From: Gellertiella hungarica
GTDB taxonomy: Bacteria; Pseudomonadota; Alphaproteobacteria; Rhizobiales; Rhizobiaceae
DNA length: 64,000 nucleotides
NCBI RefSeq assembly: GCF_014197145.1
Contig: NZ_JACIEZ010000001.1
Coordinates: forward strand, 558,001 to 622,000
Direction: 5' to 3'
Both the position numbers and the translations under genes were made by a program. Position 1 is the stretch's first letter. Each line of letters starts with the position of its first letter. This document shows positions 29,772-38,240 of this stretch, one piece after another. The notes under the pieces are model-generated. The model was not told the DNA's origin. It did no database searches and saw only the letters and a program-made list of their open reading frames with translations.

Positions 29772-30239
29772 TCACGCAAATTCAACGATCGCGCTCTCGA
29801 AGCTGACGACGGGCTCGCCCCGCTGGTTCACGCCTTCGCATAACACCTGGTTCATGATCCAGCCGGGCCTTGAGGCAAGCGTCCTGTGGCCGAGCGGCGT
29901 TACCGAATAGGTGATGGTGTCCCCGGCAAAGACGGGCCGCAGCCAGGAGAGTTTCTTGAAACCGGGGGAGGGACCCATCTTCGGTGGCTCCTTGCCTTCC
30001 GCTCTCAGCCGTTTTTCCTCGGCGTCGAAGAAGGAAACATAGCTGCGCATCCACCCGGCGCAGGTGTGCCACCCGGAGGCGCACAGCCCGCCGAACAGGG
30101 ACTGTTTGGCCGCTTCCGCATCCACGTGGAAAACCTGCGGATCGAAGCGCTGGGCGAAGCGGACGATGTCCTCGGCAGCGAAATGCACCGTTCCGATATC
30201 GACCTTCTGGCCGACCGGATAAACCTCCGTCAGTCTCAT
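29772..30239 (-). CDS. MaoC-family (R)-enoyl-CoA hydratase-like protein
   Basis: A 155-residue single hot-dog domain protein. The hydratase-2 motif with catalytic Asp and His is visible in FAQRFDPQVFHVD, followed by FGGLCASGWHT. It overlaps the upstream MaoC gene as ATGA and shares its motifs, so the two probably form a heterodimer or tandem pair of hydratases acting on a CoA thioester. The substrate is unknown. Confidence 0.85.
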   Translation of the reverse strand: MRLTEVYPVGQKVDIGTVHFAAEDIVRFAQRFDPQVFHVDAEAAKQSLFGGLCASGWHTCAGWMRSYVSFFDAEEKRLRAEGKEPPKMGPSPGFKKLSWLRPVFAGDTITYSVTPLGHRTLASRPGWIMNQVLCEGVNQRGEPVVSFESAIVEFA

Positions 30240-30706
30240 GCAGCGTTCTCCCGGGCGGTGCGCATGCCCATCATGATGGCGTTTTCGCCGGTGCAGACGG
30301 GTTCGCCCTTCTGGTTTACGATCTCGTGGCGGAAGCGCACCAGGCCGATGCCCGGACGCGACTTCAGCGGGCGGGCTTCCACAACGGTGGTCTTGCCGGA
30401 TAGCGTGTCGCCGGCAAGGACGGGATTGCGCCATTCCAGAAAATCGATGCCGGGCGAGCCCTGCGACGAGGAGTCCAGCAGGAAGCTGTCGGTGAGCATG
30501 CGCATCATCATGCCGCTCGTATGCCAGCCGGAGGCCGAGAGGCCGCCCAGAATGCTCGCCCGCCCATCCTCTTCCGACAGATGCATGGGCTGTGGGTCAA
30601 ATTCCCGGGCAAATTCGATGATCTCTTCAGCCGTCACGTGGCGCGGTCCCAGCGCGAACGAACGGCCCACGGTGAAATCTTCATAACAATATCGCTTTTC
30701 GGCCAT
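30236..30706 (-). CDS. MaoC-family (R)-enoyl-CoA hydratase-like protein
   Basis: A 156-residue hot-dog protein with the same catalytic pattern as its neighbour (FAREFDPQPMHLS and LGGLSASGWHT). The ATG at 30706, with GGGGAAGAG upstream, is preferred over a start at 30739. It is first of the two-gene unit and diverges from the Crp/Fnr regulator across 67 bases, so the regulator may control it. Confidence 0.85.
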   Translation of the reverse strand: MAEKRYCYEDFTVGRSFALGPRHVTAEEIIEFAREFDPQPMHLSEEDGRASILGGLSASGWHTSGMMMRMLTDSFLLDSSSQGSPGIDFLEWRNPVLAGDTLSGKTTVVEARPLKSRPGIGLVRFRHEIVNQKGEPVCTGENAIMMGMRTARENAA

Positions 30707-30723
30707 AACTCTTCCCCCGGCGA

Positions 30724-30752
30724 AATTTGCGCTGCACAATGGCGAGCAAATT
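30724..30752. promoter_or_regulatory. inverted repeat in the divergent MaoC / Crp-Fnr promoter region
   Basis: AATTTGC (30724-30730) and GCAAATT (30746-30752) are perfect 7-base arms separated by 15 bases, centred between the two divergent starts. It is a candidate operator for the adjacent Crp/Fnr-family protein. It differs from the FNR consensus. Confidence 0.4.
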
Positions 30753-30773
30753 CAGGCTTTTCAAGGTGAAATC

Positions 30774-31436
30774 ATGCCCGATTGGTTCTCCGCGCTCGGA
30801 ATTTCGGAGGATGCCGGCACGGCTGTCCGGGACGAATTGCGCCGGCTTGCCCTGCATCAGGTTCCGGCCGGAACGGTGCTGTTCCGGCCCGGTGATGAAC
30901 CGCGCGGCTTCATCGTTCTCCTCACGGGCAGGATTCACGTATACCTCACGGGAAGGAATGGTCGCGAGCTTCTGCTCTACCGGGTGGAGCCGGGGGAAAG
31001 CTGCCTGCAGACCACGCTCGGACTTCTGGGAGAAAGCGTCTATCAGGGCGAGGGCGTCGCCGAGACAGCGCTTGCGGGCTACGTCATACCGCCCGGGCTT
31101 TTCCTGCGTCTCATGTCCTCGTCCGAAGGGTTTCGCGGTTTCGTCTTCCGTGCCTTCGCAAACCGGCTGTCCGATGCGCTTTTCGTGCTGGAGCAGGTCG
31201 CCTTCGTGCGGGTGGAGGAGCGCCTGGCCCGGGCCCTGCTGGAGGCGGCCGGGGAAAACGGCCTTGCACGCGTCACGCATCAGCAGCTTGCCGTTGCCAT
31301 CGGCTCTGCCCGCGAGGTGGTCTCCCGGCGTCTCGAGGCTCTTGCCTCCAGCGGCCTCATTGCACTCGAGCGCGGCGAGATCAGGATCATGGACGGCGAG
31401 GGGCTGAGACGGCTTTCTGCGCCGGTTCGTGACTAA
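30774..31436 (+). CDS. Crp/Fnr-family transcriptional regulator
   Basis: A 220-residue regulator: a cyclic-nucleotide-binding-type beta-barrel (about 15-120, with LFRPGDEPRGFIVLLTGRIHVYL), a dimerisation helix, and a C-terminal winged helix with recognition segment IGSAREVVSRRLEAL. It lacks an N-terminal Cys cluster, so it is not an FNR-type iron-sulfur sensor; its only central Cys is in GESCLQTT. The pairing with a DUF2892 protein suggests a stress or sulfur-related regulon, but this is inference. Confidence 0.88.
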   Translation: MPDWFSALGISEDAGTAVRDELRRLALHQVPAGTVLFRPGDEPRGFIVLLTGRIHVYLTGRNGRELLLYRVEPGESCLQTTLGLLGESVYQGEGVAETALAGYVIPPGLFLRLMSSSEGFRGFVFRAFANRLSDALFVLEQVAFVRVEERLARALLEAAGENGLARVTHQQLAVAIGSAREVVSRRLEALASSGLIALERGEIRIMDGEGLRRLSAPVRD

Positions 31437-31515
31437 ATCACCGACAGCCAGACGAGCCGCGGCCTATGCTCTTTCCACGCCCGCCATTCGGGCCTGATCG
31501 GAAAGGACCAGCATC

Positions 31516-31722
31516 ATGTTCAAAACCAATGTCGGCGGCCTGGACCGCTTTCTGCGCATCGCCGCGGGGATCGTGCTTCTTGCCCTCTTCTTCCTCTATC
31601 CGGAGGCATCGTGGCGTTACCTGGCGCTGATCGGCATCGTGCCGCTGCTCACCGGGATTTTCGGCACATGCCCGCTCTACAGCATGATCGGACTTTCGAC
31701 CTGTCCGGTGAAGCAGCCCTGA
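31516..31722 (+). CDS. DUF2892 inner-membrane protein
   Basis: A 68-residue protein of family DUF2892 with the N-terminal MFKTNVGGLDRFLRI signature, two transmembrane helices (about 14-30 and 34-50) and a CPLYSMIGLSTC ending with two Cys. Members are often fused to or encoded beside rhodanese domains, so a link to sulfur or thiol chemistry is plausible. GGAAAGGA precedes the ATG. It lies 79 bases after the Crp/Fnr gene on the same strand. Confidence 0.85.
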   Translation: MFKTNVGGLDRFLRIAAGIVLLALFFLYPEASWRYLALIGIVPLLTGIFGTCPLYSMIGLSTCPVKQP

Positions 31723-31832
31723 GCCTCCCCAATTCCGCCGCAACGCTCCGCTGAACTGGGGATGCATGCCGGGCGGACCATTTCCGTTCGCTCCGGCTTG
31801 CTCTAGAATTCGGACATGGACCGAGGGACGGG

Positions 31833-32930
31833 ATGGGGATGGACATCATCATGAGGCAGGACCTCGCCGCAGCTGCCGGCGAGGGCATCATAACCCCGGA
31901 GCAGGCGGACAGGCTGGGTGCTTTCCTTGCCGCGCGCCGCAGCGCCACGGGCGAACCCGGCAGTGGCGCAGACCCGGCATCCAATCCGCTCGAGGATTCG
32001 GAAATGCCCCGCTTCGTGCGGGGATTTCACGACATCCTGATCACGATCGGCATCCTCATCCTGCTTGCCGGCATCTCCGGGCTCAGCCATCCCGCGCTGG
32101 CCCTCGTCGCCATCATTCCCCTCGCAGAACTGCTGGTGCGCCGGCAGCGACTGGCCTTGCCGGCCTTCACGCTCACCCTGGCCTATGGCGGAAGCGTGAC
32201 TGCGCTGCTGATGCTCCTGATGCCCTCCTTTTTCGAGACGCAAGGAGAGGAGGGGCCGAGCGTGTTCTTCTTCTTCCTGGCGGGCTATGTGCTCACCTTC
32301 GTGCCGTTCTACTGGCGCTATCGGGTGCCTGTTGCCCTTGCTGTCATGATCGTCCTCGCGGGAGGGACCTTCGTTCTCATGCTGGCGGCCATCGCCGAGC
32401 TTGCGCTTTACGACAAGGTGGGCAGCCACCCGCTGCTCACCATGGCCTTCGGCCTGGCAGGCGCTCTTGCGATCCTGGCTGTTGCGCTGCGTTTCGATCT
32501 CTCCGATCCCGGGAGGGTCACGCGGCGTTCCGACGTGGCCTTCTGGCTGCATCTCGTGGCCGCCCCGGCGCTGCTCTATTCCCTGCTGGCGGTATTGTTC
32601 TTCCTGCGGGCGCCGGAAAACGACTCGGACATCAGTGCGGTAGCCACGTCCCAGCCGGTAACGGTGGTGCTGCTTGTCGTGGCCTTCATTCTGTTCGGTC
32701 TCGTCTTCGACAGGCGCGCCTTCGTCACATCCTCCCTGCTGTCGCTCGGCCTTTCGCTCGGCACGCTCTTCCGGCAGGGCCTCTCCGGCCTCGACAGCGT
32801 GTTCTTCGTCGTGCTCCTTGCCCTCGGGCTGATCGTTCTGGTGATCGGGGTATCCTGGCCGCACCTGCGCCGGCTCGTCATCGGCGCCCTTCCGCCGGAC
32901 CTGAAAACCAGACTGCCGCCTCTTCGATGA
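31833..32930 (+). CDS. polytopic membrane protein of unknown function
   Basis: A 365-residue protein. The first 60 or so residues are soluble (GIITPEQADRLGAFLAAR, resembling the start of DUF2157 proteins), followed by about ten hydrophobic segments between residues 70 and 345. No catalytic motif is seen. ATGs at 31839 and 31851 are alternative starts; the GAGGGACGGG sequence could serve either of the first two. A perfect 8-base hairpin (CTGCCGCC/GGCGGCAG) spans its stop codon but lacks a T-run. Confidence 0.65.
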   Translation: MGMDIIMRQDLAAAAGEGIITPEQADRLGAFLAARRSATGEPGSGADPASNPLEDSEMPRFVRGFHDILITIGILILLAGISGLSHPALALVAIIPLAELLVRRQRLALPAFTLTLAYGGSVTALLMLLMPSFFETQGEEGPSVFFFFLAGYVLTFVPFYWRYRVPVALAVMIVLAGGTFVLMLAAIAELALYDKVGSHPLLTMAFGLAGALAILAVALRFDLSDPGRVTRRSDVAFWLHLVAAPALLYSLLAVLFFLRAPENDSDISAVATSQPVTVVLLVVAFILFGLVFDRRAFVTSSLLSLGLSLGTLFRQGLSGLDSVFFVVLLALGLIVLVIGVSWPHLRRLVIGALPPDLKTRLPPLR

Positions 32931-33008
32931 AGGGCGGCAGCTGTTACTTCTTGCCATTGTGCTTTCCTGGGTGCGATAGGAGGGCAAGGCTTAAGGGGGA
33001 AATGCTGA

Positions 33009-34844
33009 GTGAGTGAACACCGCTTCAGGCTCGATATACAGGGCATGCGGGCTATTGCGGTCGCGCTGGTTGTTACGTTCCACATCGACAAGGATTTTCT
33101 GGGGGGAGGCTTTGTCGGCGTTGACTTCTTTTTCGTCATTTCGGGCTTCATTATCGGATCCCTGCTGCAGGAGCAGTTTGGCGCTCATACATTCTCTTGG
33201 CACCAATTCTTGCTAGCGCGCGTCAGGAGAATCGTGCCGGCTTATGGCTTTCTGCTGGCCGCGACATCTGTCATAGCGCTGGTCCTGTTTCTTCCGCGCG
33301 ACTTCGAAACATTTATCGGCAGTCTCCAATCCGCGGCTTACTTTACCAGCAATAGATTTTTCGCGGCACAAGCCGACTATTTTGCTCCCTCATCCCACGA
33401 GCTTCCGCTATTACACACTTGGTCGCTTGCCATAGAGGCGCAGTTTTATCTTCTATTTCCGCTGCTATATCTGATCCCCTCTAAACGTTGGCGGGCCACC
33501 TTAATGGTATTGGTTGCCATGGCACTGTTAGGCCGGTCTGCCCTAAAGCTGAATGAGGGAAACCATCAAGCAGAATATTTTGCTCTTTATGGACGCATCC
33601 CGGAGTTCCTTGCGGGCGCCTTAGCGGCGATGGTGCCGAACACTAATCTGGGTGCTAGAGGTGTCCAATCCTGGAGGGGCGGTCTGGGTTTGATGCTGAT
33701 CTTGGGAAGCGCGTTCTTGCTGAACGAGGAAACTGCTTTTCCGGGCGTTAATGCTCTCCCGTTGGTACTGGGCGCAGTAATGATGATCTGCTCGCCTCAG
33801 GGACGGGTCAACGCAATGCTCAAGCACCCTGTCTTCCTATCGGTGGGCAACATTTCTTACTCGCTGTACCTGTGGCATTGGCCGGTCTTGAGTTTTTGGC
33901 GGTATTGGAACGGCGTTTACCATATCCAGCTGCTCCCCCTAGTTTGCCTGTTGATCATCATCCTTCTGCTGTCTTTTGCCTCGTACGCATGGATCGAGAA
34001 ACCGTTCCGATCAAGAAGCGGTATTGGACTCAGTGGGTGGTCGCTTGCCAGCGCGATACTCGCTGCCGTGACCGTTGGAGCAGTTGTAAGTAAGAGCCAT
34101 ATTGCACCACCGCTGCCGATCGAATGGAGCCGCTATGCAGATCCAACGACTATATGCCATGGGCAGATTGTCGGCGACTGTGTCCGCGGCCTGCAAAACG
34201 CGCCAAGGGAGATATTGCTGCTGGGAGACAGTCACGCAGCGCAGCTAAATCTGGCTGCTTCCGCCATGGGAAATGCGGCCAAGGCCCGCATCCGTGTTAT
34301 CTCCGCAAGCAGTTGTGTGCCTGTGGAGGGCTTCGATGTGGATAGACTTCCTTATTGGGCTCAAAAGCCATGCCGCCAGGCGATAGAGCAAGCAAACACC
34401 TATCTTTCCAAAGCTGATGCGGTGATCGTAGCGGGTATGTGGACCTATCAAGTCGAGAGCCCAAGGTTCCTCAGCGCCTTCGCTGCGTTTCTGGACCAGG
34501 TTCATTCCCGCGGGCTGCCAGTTATGGTCCTCGGTCAAATTCCCAAGTTCGAGCAGAACCCGCTTCGCGTCCATAGATTCGCTCAAGTGGGGCTGCCGAC
34601 TCCTGAAATGATCCGAGACCCCGCGCTAGAGAAAAGCAACTCGGTCATTCGCGGCCTTGCTCATGCTCATGGTGAGGCATTCTTCGTGGAAGTCGGCACC
34701 CTTCGCATGTTCCGGAATGCGCCCTACCTCAACGGAGCGCTCATCTATCATGACAGCCATCATCTGAATGAAGTTGGCGCTCGCGAGTTTGGAAATGAGG
34801 TAGGTCCTCTTGTAGCCTCGTGGACCTACCGTGTTTTTCGCTGA
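33009..34844 (+). CDS. acyltransferase 3 / SGNH O-acetyltransferase (OatA/WbpC/LPS-modifying type)
   Basis: A 611-residue two-domain protein. The acyltransferase-3 membrane domain (about 5-345, starting RLDIQGMRAIAVALVVTFHI with VGVDFFFVISGFI) has around ten helices. The periplasmic SGNH hydrolase domain (about 400-611) has the Ser in LLLGDSHA and the Asp-His pair in HDSHHLNEVGA. The protein should move acetyl groups onto an envelope polysaccharide such as O-antigen or exopolysaccharide. The start is a GTG at 33009. Base composition is clearly lower (29 G/C of 60 at 33421-33480), with many A/T-ending codons, which suggests recent transfer. No other polysaccharide gene is adjacent. Confidence 0.88.
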   Translation: MSEHRFRLDIQGMRAIAVALVVTFHIDKDFLGGGFVGVDFFFVISGFIIGSLLQEQFGAHTFSWHQFLLARVRRIVPAYGFLLAATSVIALVLFLPRDFETFIGSLQSAAYFTSNRFFAAQADYFAPSSHELPLLHTWSLAIEAQFYLLFPLLYLIPSKRWRATLMVLVAMALLGRSALKLNEGNHQAEYFALYGRIPEFLAGALAAMVPNTNLGARGVQSWRGGLGLMLILGSAFLLNEETAFPGVNALPLVLGAVMMICSPQGRVNAMLKHPVFLSVGNISYSLYLWHWPVLSFWRYWNGVYHIQLLPLVCLLIIILLLSFASYAWIEKPFRSRSGIGLSGWSLASAILAAVTVGAVVSKSHIAPPLPIEWSRYADPTTICHGQIVGDCVRGLQNAPREILLLGDSHAAQLNLAASAMGNAAKARIRVISASSCVPVEGFDVDRLPYWAQKPCRQAIEQANTYLSKADAVIVAGMWTYQVESPRFLSAFAAFLDQVHSRGLPVMVLGQIPKFEQNPLRVHRFAQVGLPTPEMIRDPALEKSNSVIRGLAHAHGEAFFVEVGTLRMFRNAPYLNGALIYHDSHHLNEVGAREFGNEVGPLVASWTYRVFR

Positions 34845-34849
34845 ACGTA

Positions 34850-35953
34850 TCAGGTGTTGAACTTGAAGTGGATGACGTCGCCGTCCTGCACGACGTATTC
34901 CTTGCCTTCGTCGCGCGCCTTGCCGGCTTCCTTGGCGCCGGTTTCGCCGCCATACTTGACGAAATCGTCATAGGCGATGGTGTTGGCGCGGATGAAGCCG
35001 CGCTCGAAGTCGGAATGAATGACGCCGGCGGCCTGCGGGGCCTTGGTGCCGCGGACGATGGTCCAGGCGCGCGTTTCCTTCGGTCCTACCGTGAAGTAGG
35101 TGATCAGGTCGAGCAGGTGATAACCCGCGCGGATCAGGCGGTCGAGGCCAGCCTCGTGCAGGCCGAGCGCCTCCAGGAACTCCCTCGCTTCCTCGTCGGG
35201 AAGCTGGGCCACTTCCGCCTCGATGTTGGCGGAGATGACCACGCATTCCGCGCCCTGTTCCTTTGCCATGGCTTCGACGGCGCGCGTATGGGCGTTGCCC
35301 GTTGCGGCATCGGCCTCGGCCACGTTGCAGACGTACAGGACCGGATGCGAGGTCAGGAGGTTCAGGCCGCGCAGGATCTTCACCTCGTCCGCTCCGAGTG
35401 TCGGCACCAGAACGCGGGCGGGCTTGCCTTCGGAAAGCAGCTTCTGGACCGCTTCCATGATCGGTAGCTGCGCCATGCTGTCCTTGTCCTTGCCGGTGGC
35501 GCGCTTGCGCGTCTGCTCCACGCGGCGTTCCAGGCTGTCGAGGTCGGCAAGCATCAGCTCCGTCTCGATGGTTTCGGCGTCGGCAACGGGGTTGATGCGG
35601 CCTTCCACATGGGTGATGTCATCGTCCTCGAAGCAGCGCAGCACGTGCACCACCGCGTCGACTTCACGGATGTTTGCGAGGAACTGGTTGCCCAGCCCTT
35701 CGCCCTTCGAAGCGCCGCGAACCAGGCCCGCGATGTCGACGAAGGAGATGCGGGTCGGGATGATTTCCTTCGATTTGGCGCTGTCGGCCAGCACCTTCAT
35801 GCGGGGATCCGGAACGGCCACTTCGCCTGTATTGGGCTCGATGGTGCAGAAGGGGTAATTGGCGGCCTGAGCGGCAGCCGTGCGCGTCAGCGCGTTGAAG
35901 AGGGTGGACTTGCCGACATTCGGCAGCCCGACGATACCGCATTTGAAACCCAT
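34850..35953 (-). CDS. ychF: redox-regulated ATPase / Obg-like GTPase family
   Basis: A 367-residue Obg-family P-loop protein that prefers ATP and binds the ribosome. G1 is GLPNVGKST (about 8-16), G3 is DIAGLV, the coiled-coil insertion (about 125-200) follows, and the C-terminal TGS-type YchF domain ends with DVIHFKFNT. It is convergent with the acyltransferase, 5 bases away. It usually follows pth in this group; here a small plus-strand gene lies between them. Confidence 0.96.
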   Translation of the reverse strand: MGFKCGIVGLPNVGKSTLFNALTRTAAAQAANYPFCTIEPNTGEVAVPDPRMKVLADSAKSKEIIPTRISFVDIAGLVRGASKGEGLGNQFLANIREVDAVVHVLRCFEDDDITHVEGRINPVADAETIETELMLADLDSLERRVEQTRKRATGKDKDSMAQLPIMEAVQKLLSEGKPARVLVPTLGADEVKILRGLNLLTSHPVLYVCNVAEADAATGNAHTRAVEAMAKEQGAECVVISANIEAEVAQLPDEEAREFLEALGLHEAGLDRLIRAGYHLLDLITYFTVGPKETRAWTIVRGTKAPQAAGVIHSDFERGFIRANTIAYDDFVKYGGETGAKEAGKARDEGKEYVVQDGDVIHFKFNT

Positions 35954-36158
35954 GGCAGGTCCTGTCTTCGTCTGATGTATGGCGTTGGAAGCCTTTTGCG
36001 GAAAGGGGCAGGGAAGGTCAAGGGTGGAAGGACAAAACCCGCCGCATTCGCGGGGAATGCAGCTCTTTGCGCCTCCTTGCCCGCACGGTTCATCCTTTTT
36101 TAATTCCGAACTTGCTTTCGTACCATGAGGAGAGATGCCGTGACGCCGGAGGGAATTG

Positions 36159-36548
36159 ATGCCGCTCTATTACTACATCTTAGCCGTGCCGGTTTTCTGC
36201 CTGTTCGGCGTCCTGCATCATGTCGTGCGTGCCGTCTTCAATCTTTTCCCGGACCGGGGCTATACCAATACCTCGCGCGAAGACTACAGCTTCACGGATG
36301 ACATGCTGAGCGGCAATTACGACATCACCGACCACCTCGTGGGGACGGAATATGACGAGAACGGCTACTACGACCTGCACAGCCTGAAGAACGTCAGGAT
36401 CGCCTGTCAGTTTGCGGTCGGCGGGGGCGTCGTTGCCCTGCTTGTCGTGCCGGGCCTGGACCAGATCTTCCGGCAGGCGGTGGATGCCCTGGCGCTCGCG
36501 GCGTGGAACCTGTTTCTGTTCCGGCTTGCGAACCTCGAACTCTTGTGA
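36159..36548 (+). CDS. small membrane protein, 129 residues, unknown
   Basis: An N-terminal transmembrane helix (about 3-24, YYYILAVPVFCLFGVLHHVV) is followed by an acidic, Tyr/Asp-rich soluble part (about 40-80) and a C-terminal hydrophobic pair (about 83-105 and 108-120). I do not recognise the family. ATG at 36159 has GGAGGG upstream; a TTG one codon earlier is less likely. It ends 3 bases before the convergent pth stop. Confidence 0.65.
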   Translation: MPLYYYILAVPVFCLFGVLHHVVRAVFNLFPDRGYTNTSREDYSFTDDMLSGNYDITDHLVGTEYDENGYYDLHSLKNVRIACQFAVGGGVVALLVVPGLDQIFRQAVDALALAAWNLFLFRLANLELL

Positions 36549-36551
36549 AAC

Positions 36552-37274
36552 TCAGCCGTCCTTCTTGCCCAGCAGCTTCTTCAGCATTTCTGCCATGGGG
36601 CCGGTGGCGGGCAGCGCCTTGGGTTGTGCGTGGTTGCGCGCCTGGTGGATATGGGACTTGCCGACGGGCTTTGCTTCCCTCGCGTTCCCGGTTGCATCGG
36701 AGGGCTTGCCGCCGGTGGCCAGCGCAATCTTGTTCTGGAACTGGCTGTCTTCTCCCCTCACCAGCATGTCCGCATTGTCGGCGATGGTGTCGAGCAGCGG
36801 CTCCAGCCAGGTCCGGTCGGCCTTGGCGAAATCCCCCAGCACGTGATTGTGCACCTGCTCCTTAGATCCCGGATGGCCGATGCCAAGGCGCACGCGGCGA
36901 TAATCCTTGCCGCAATGGGCATCCATGGACTTGATGCCATTGTGTCCGCCGTGTCCGCCGCCCACCTTCACCCGGACCTTGCCGGGTGGCAGGTCGAGTT
37001 CGTCGTACAGCACGACGATGTCGGCCGGCGTCAGCTTGTAGAAGCGCATGGCTTCGCCGATGGACTCGCCCGACAGGTTCATGAAGGTCTGCGGCTTGAT
37101 CAGGAGCACCTTCTCCCCGCCGATCTCGCCTTCGGCGATCTCGCCCTTGAACTTCTTCGACCAGCCGGAGAAGGAATGGCGGCGGTGGATGGCATCGACG
37201 GCCATGAAGCCGATATTGTGCCTGTTTCCGGCGTATTTGCTGCCCGGATTTCCAAGACCCGCGATCACCCGCAT
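36552..37274 (-). CDS. pth: peptidyl-tRNA hydrolase
   Basis: A 240-residue enzyme that releases peptides from prematurely dropped peptidyl-tRNA. The N-terminal [18 protein letters not shown] carries the catalytic His, and [12 protein letters not shown] and [13 protein letters not shown] are the conserved family blocks. The C-terminal 45 or so residues (rich in Lys, Pro and Ala, ending [10 protein letters not shown]) extend beyond the E. coli enzyme, as is common in rhizobia. In this group pth usually follows rplY directly; here about 3.6 kb separates them. Confidence 0.96.
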   Translation of the reverse strand: MRVIAGLGNPGSKYAGNRHNIGFMAVDAIHRRHSFSGWSKKFKGEIAEGEIGGEKVLLIKPQTFMNLSGESIGEAMRFYKLTPADIVVLYDELDLPPGKVRVKVGGGHGGHNGIKSMDAHCGKDYRRVRLGIGHPGSKEQVHNHVLGDFAKADRTWLEPLLDTIADNADMLVRGEDSQFQNKIALATGGKPSDATGNAREAKPVGKSHIHQARNHAQPKALPATGPMAEMLKKLLGKKDG

Positions 37275-37345
37275 CGTTTCACCTTGCCTGAAGAGCCGCT
37301 CCCTGCGGCGGCGCGAGCCTTACTTGGCGTCGGCGGCACCGTGCG

Positions 37346-38098
37346 TCAATCCGTTTTTTTGATCAGGCTCTGGAAGCGCTGCTCCGGCATGCCGTGCTGG
37401 ACATAGATCCGGTCCTGCTCGCCGCTCAGCACGATCTGGTCCAGCTCCTTCTGCAGAGCCCTGATGGTGGCATCCGGCACATCCAGGCTGCAGGCGAGCG
37501 CATAGATCGCGGTCGGCATGGAAAGCACCTCTTCAAGCGGCTGGCCCTTGGCAAGCTCCGCGCGATAGGCTGCTTCCGAGGTCATGGCCAGATCGATGCG
37601 GCCGCTGATGAGTTTCTTGAGAGTCAGCCCGAAGTCGGAGGCGAGATCGAGCTTGGTGAAGCCCTGCTTGGTGAGATAATCGGCCGCGTAGTCGCCGCGC
37701 TGCACGCCGACGATGTAGTTCTTCGCCTCGTCGACGGTGCGGGGCGACACGCCGCTTCCGGCCCGGCGGATCAGAAGCACCTTGCCGCCTCCCAGCGGTT
37801 CCACCCATTTGAACAGCTTGTCCCTTTCGGGTGTATGGGCGGCGGCGAAAATGCAGGTCATCGGGTCTCGCGTCGCCATCTGGTAGGCGCGCGCCCATGG
37901 CAGCATGTGCATCTTGTAGGCGATGCCGGCGCGCTTCATCATGGCATGAACCTGATCTGCCCCGGCGCCGACGATCTCGTCGCCACGCATGTATGTGTAG
38001 GCCGGATAGGGCTCCGTCAGCACGGTCAGCGGTTCAGCGGCCGCGGGGCTGCCAAACCATGCGGCGAAGACGGCCGCAATTGCGAGCTTTCGCTTCAT
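37346..38098 (-). CDS. orphan periplasmic solute-binding protein (family 3 type)
   Basis: A 250-residue protein with a signal peptide (about 1-22, SPAAA-EPL) and a bacterial extracellular solute-binding family 3 fold (LTVLTEPYPAYTYMRGDEIVGAGADQV at the start, then RIDLAMTSEAAY). Family members bind amino acids or small organic acids. No permease or ATPase gene is near, and the adjacent upstream gene encodes a GGDEF/EAL sensor, so it may be a ligand sensor for signalling rather than transport; this is inference. GGGAGGG precedes the ATG. Confidence 0.82.
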   Translation of the reverse strand: MKRKLAIAAVFAAWFGSPAAAEPLTVLTEPYPAYTYMRGDEIVGAGADQVHAMMKRAGIAYKMHMLPWARAYQMATRDPMTCIFAAAHTPERDKLFKWVEPLGGGKVLLIRRAGSGVSPRTVDEAKNYIVGVQRGDYAADYLTKQGFTKLDLASDFGLTLKKLISGRIDLAMTSEAAYRAELAKGQPLEEVLSMPTAIYALACSLDVPDATIRALQKELDQIVLSGEQDRIYVQHGMPEQRFQSLIKKTD

Positions 38099-38240
38099 GC
38101 CACCCTCCCAAGGTGTGCTCATGAAACTCCGCGGGCGCTCAACCCGGTCACGAAGGCCGGTCTCATGCCGGCTCTTGTCTCCGTTTCCTGCAAGCCACCG
38201 GTTGCCTGTCCCCTGTCTTTTCTCGTGTGTAAGGCACCGG

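Noticed and set aside
32911-32941. Hairpin spanning the stop of the polytopic membrane protein as a terminator
   Set aside because: The 8-base stem is perfect, but the downstream sequence lacks a T-run.
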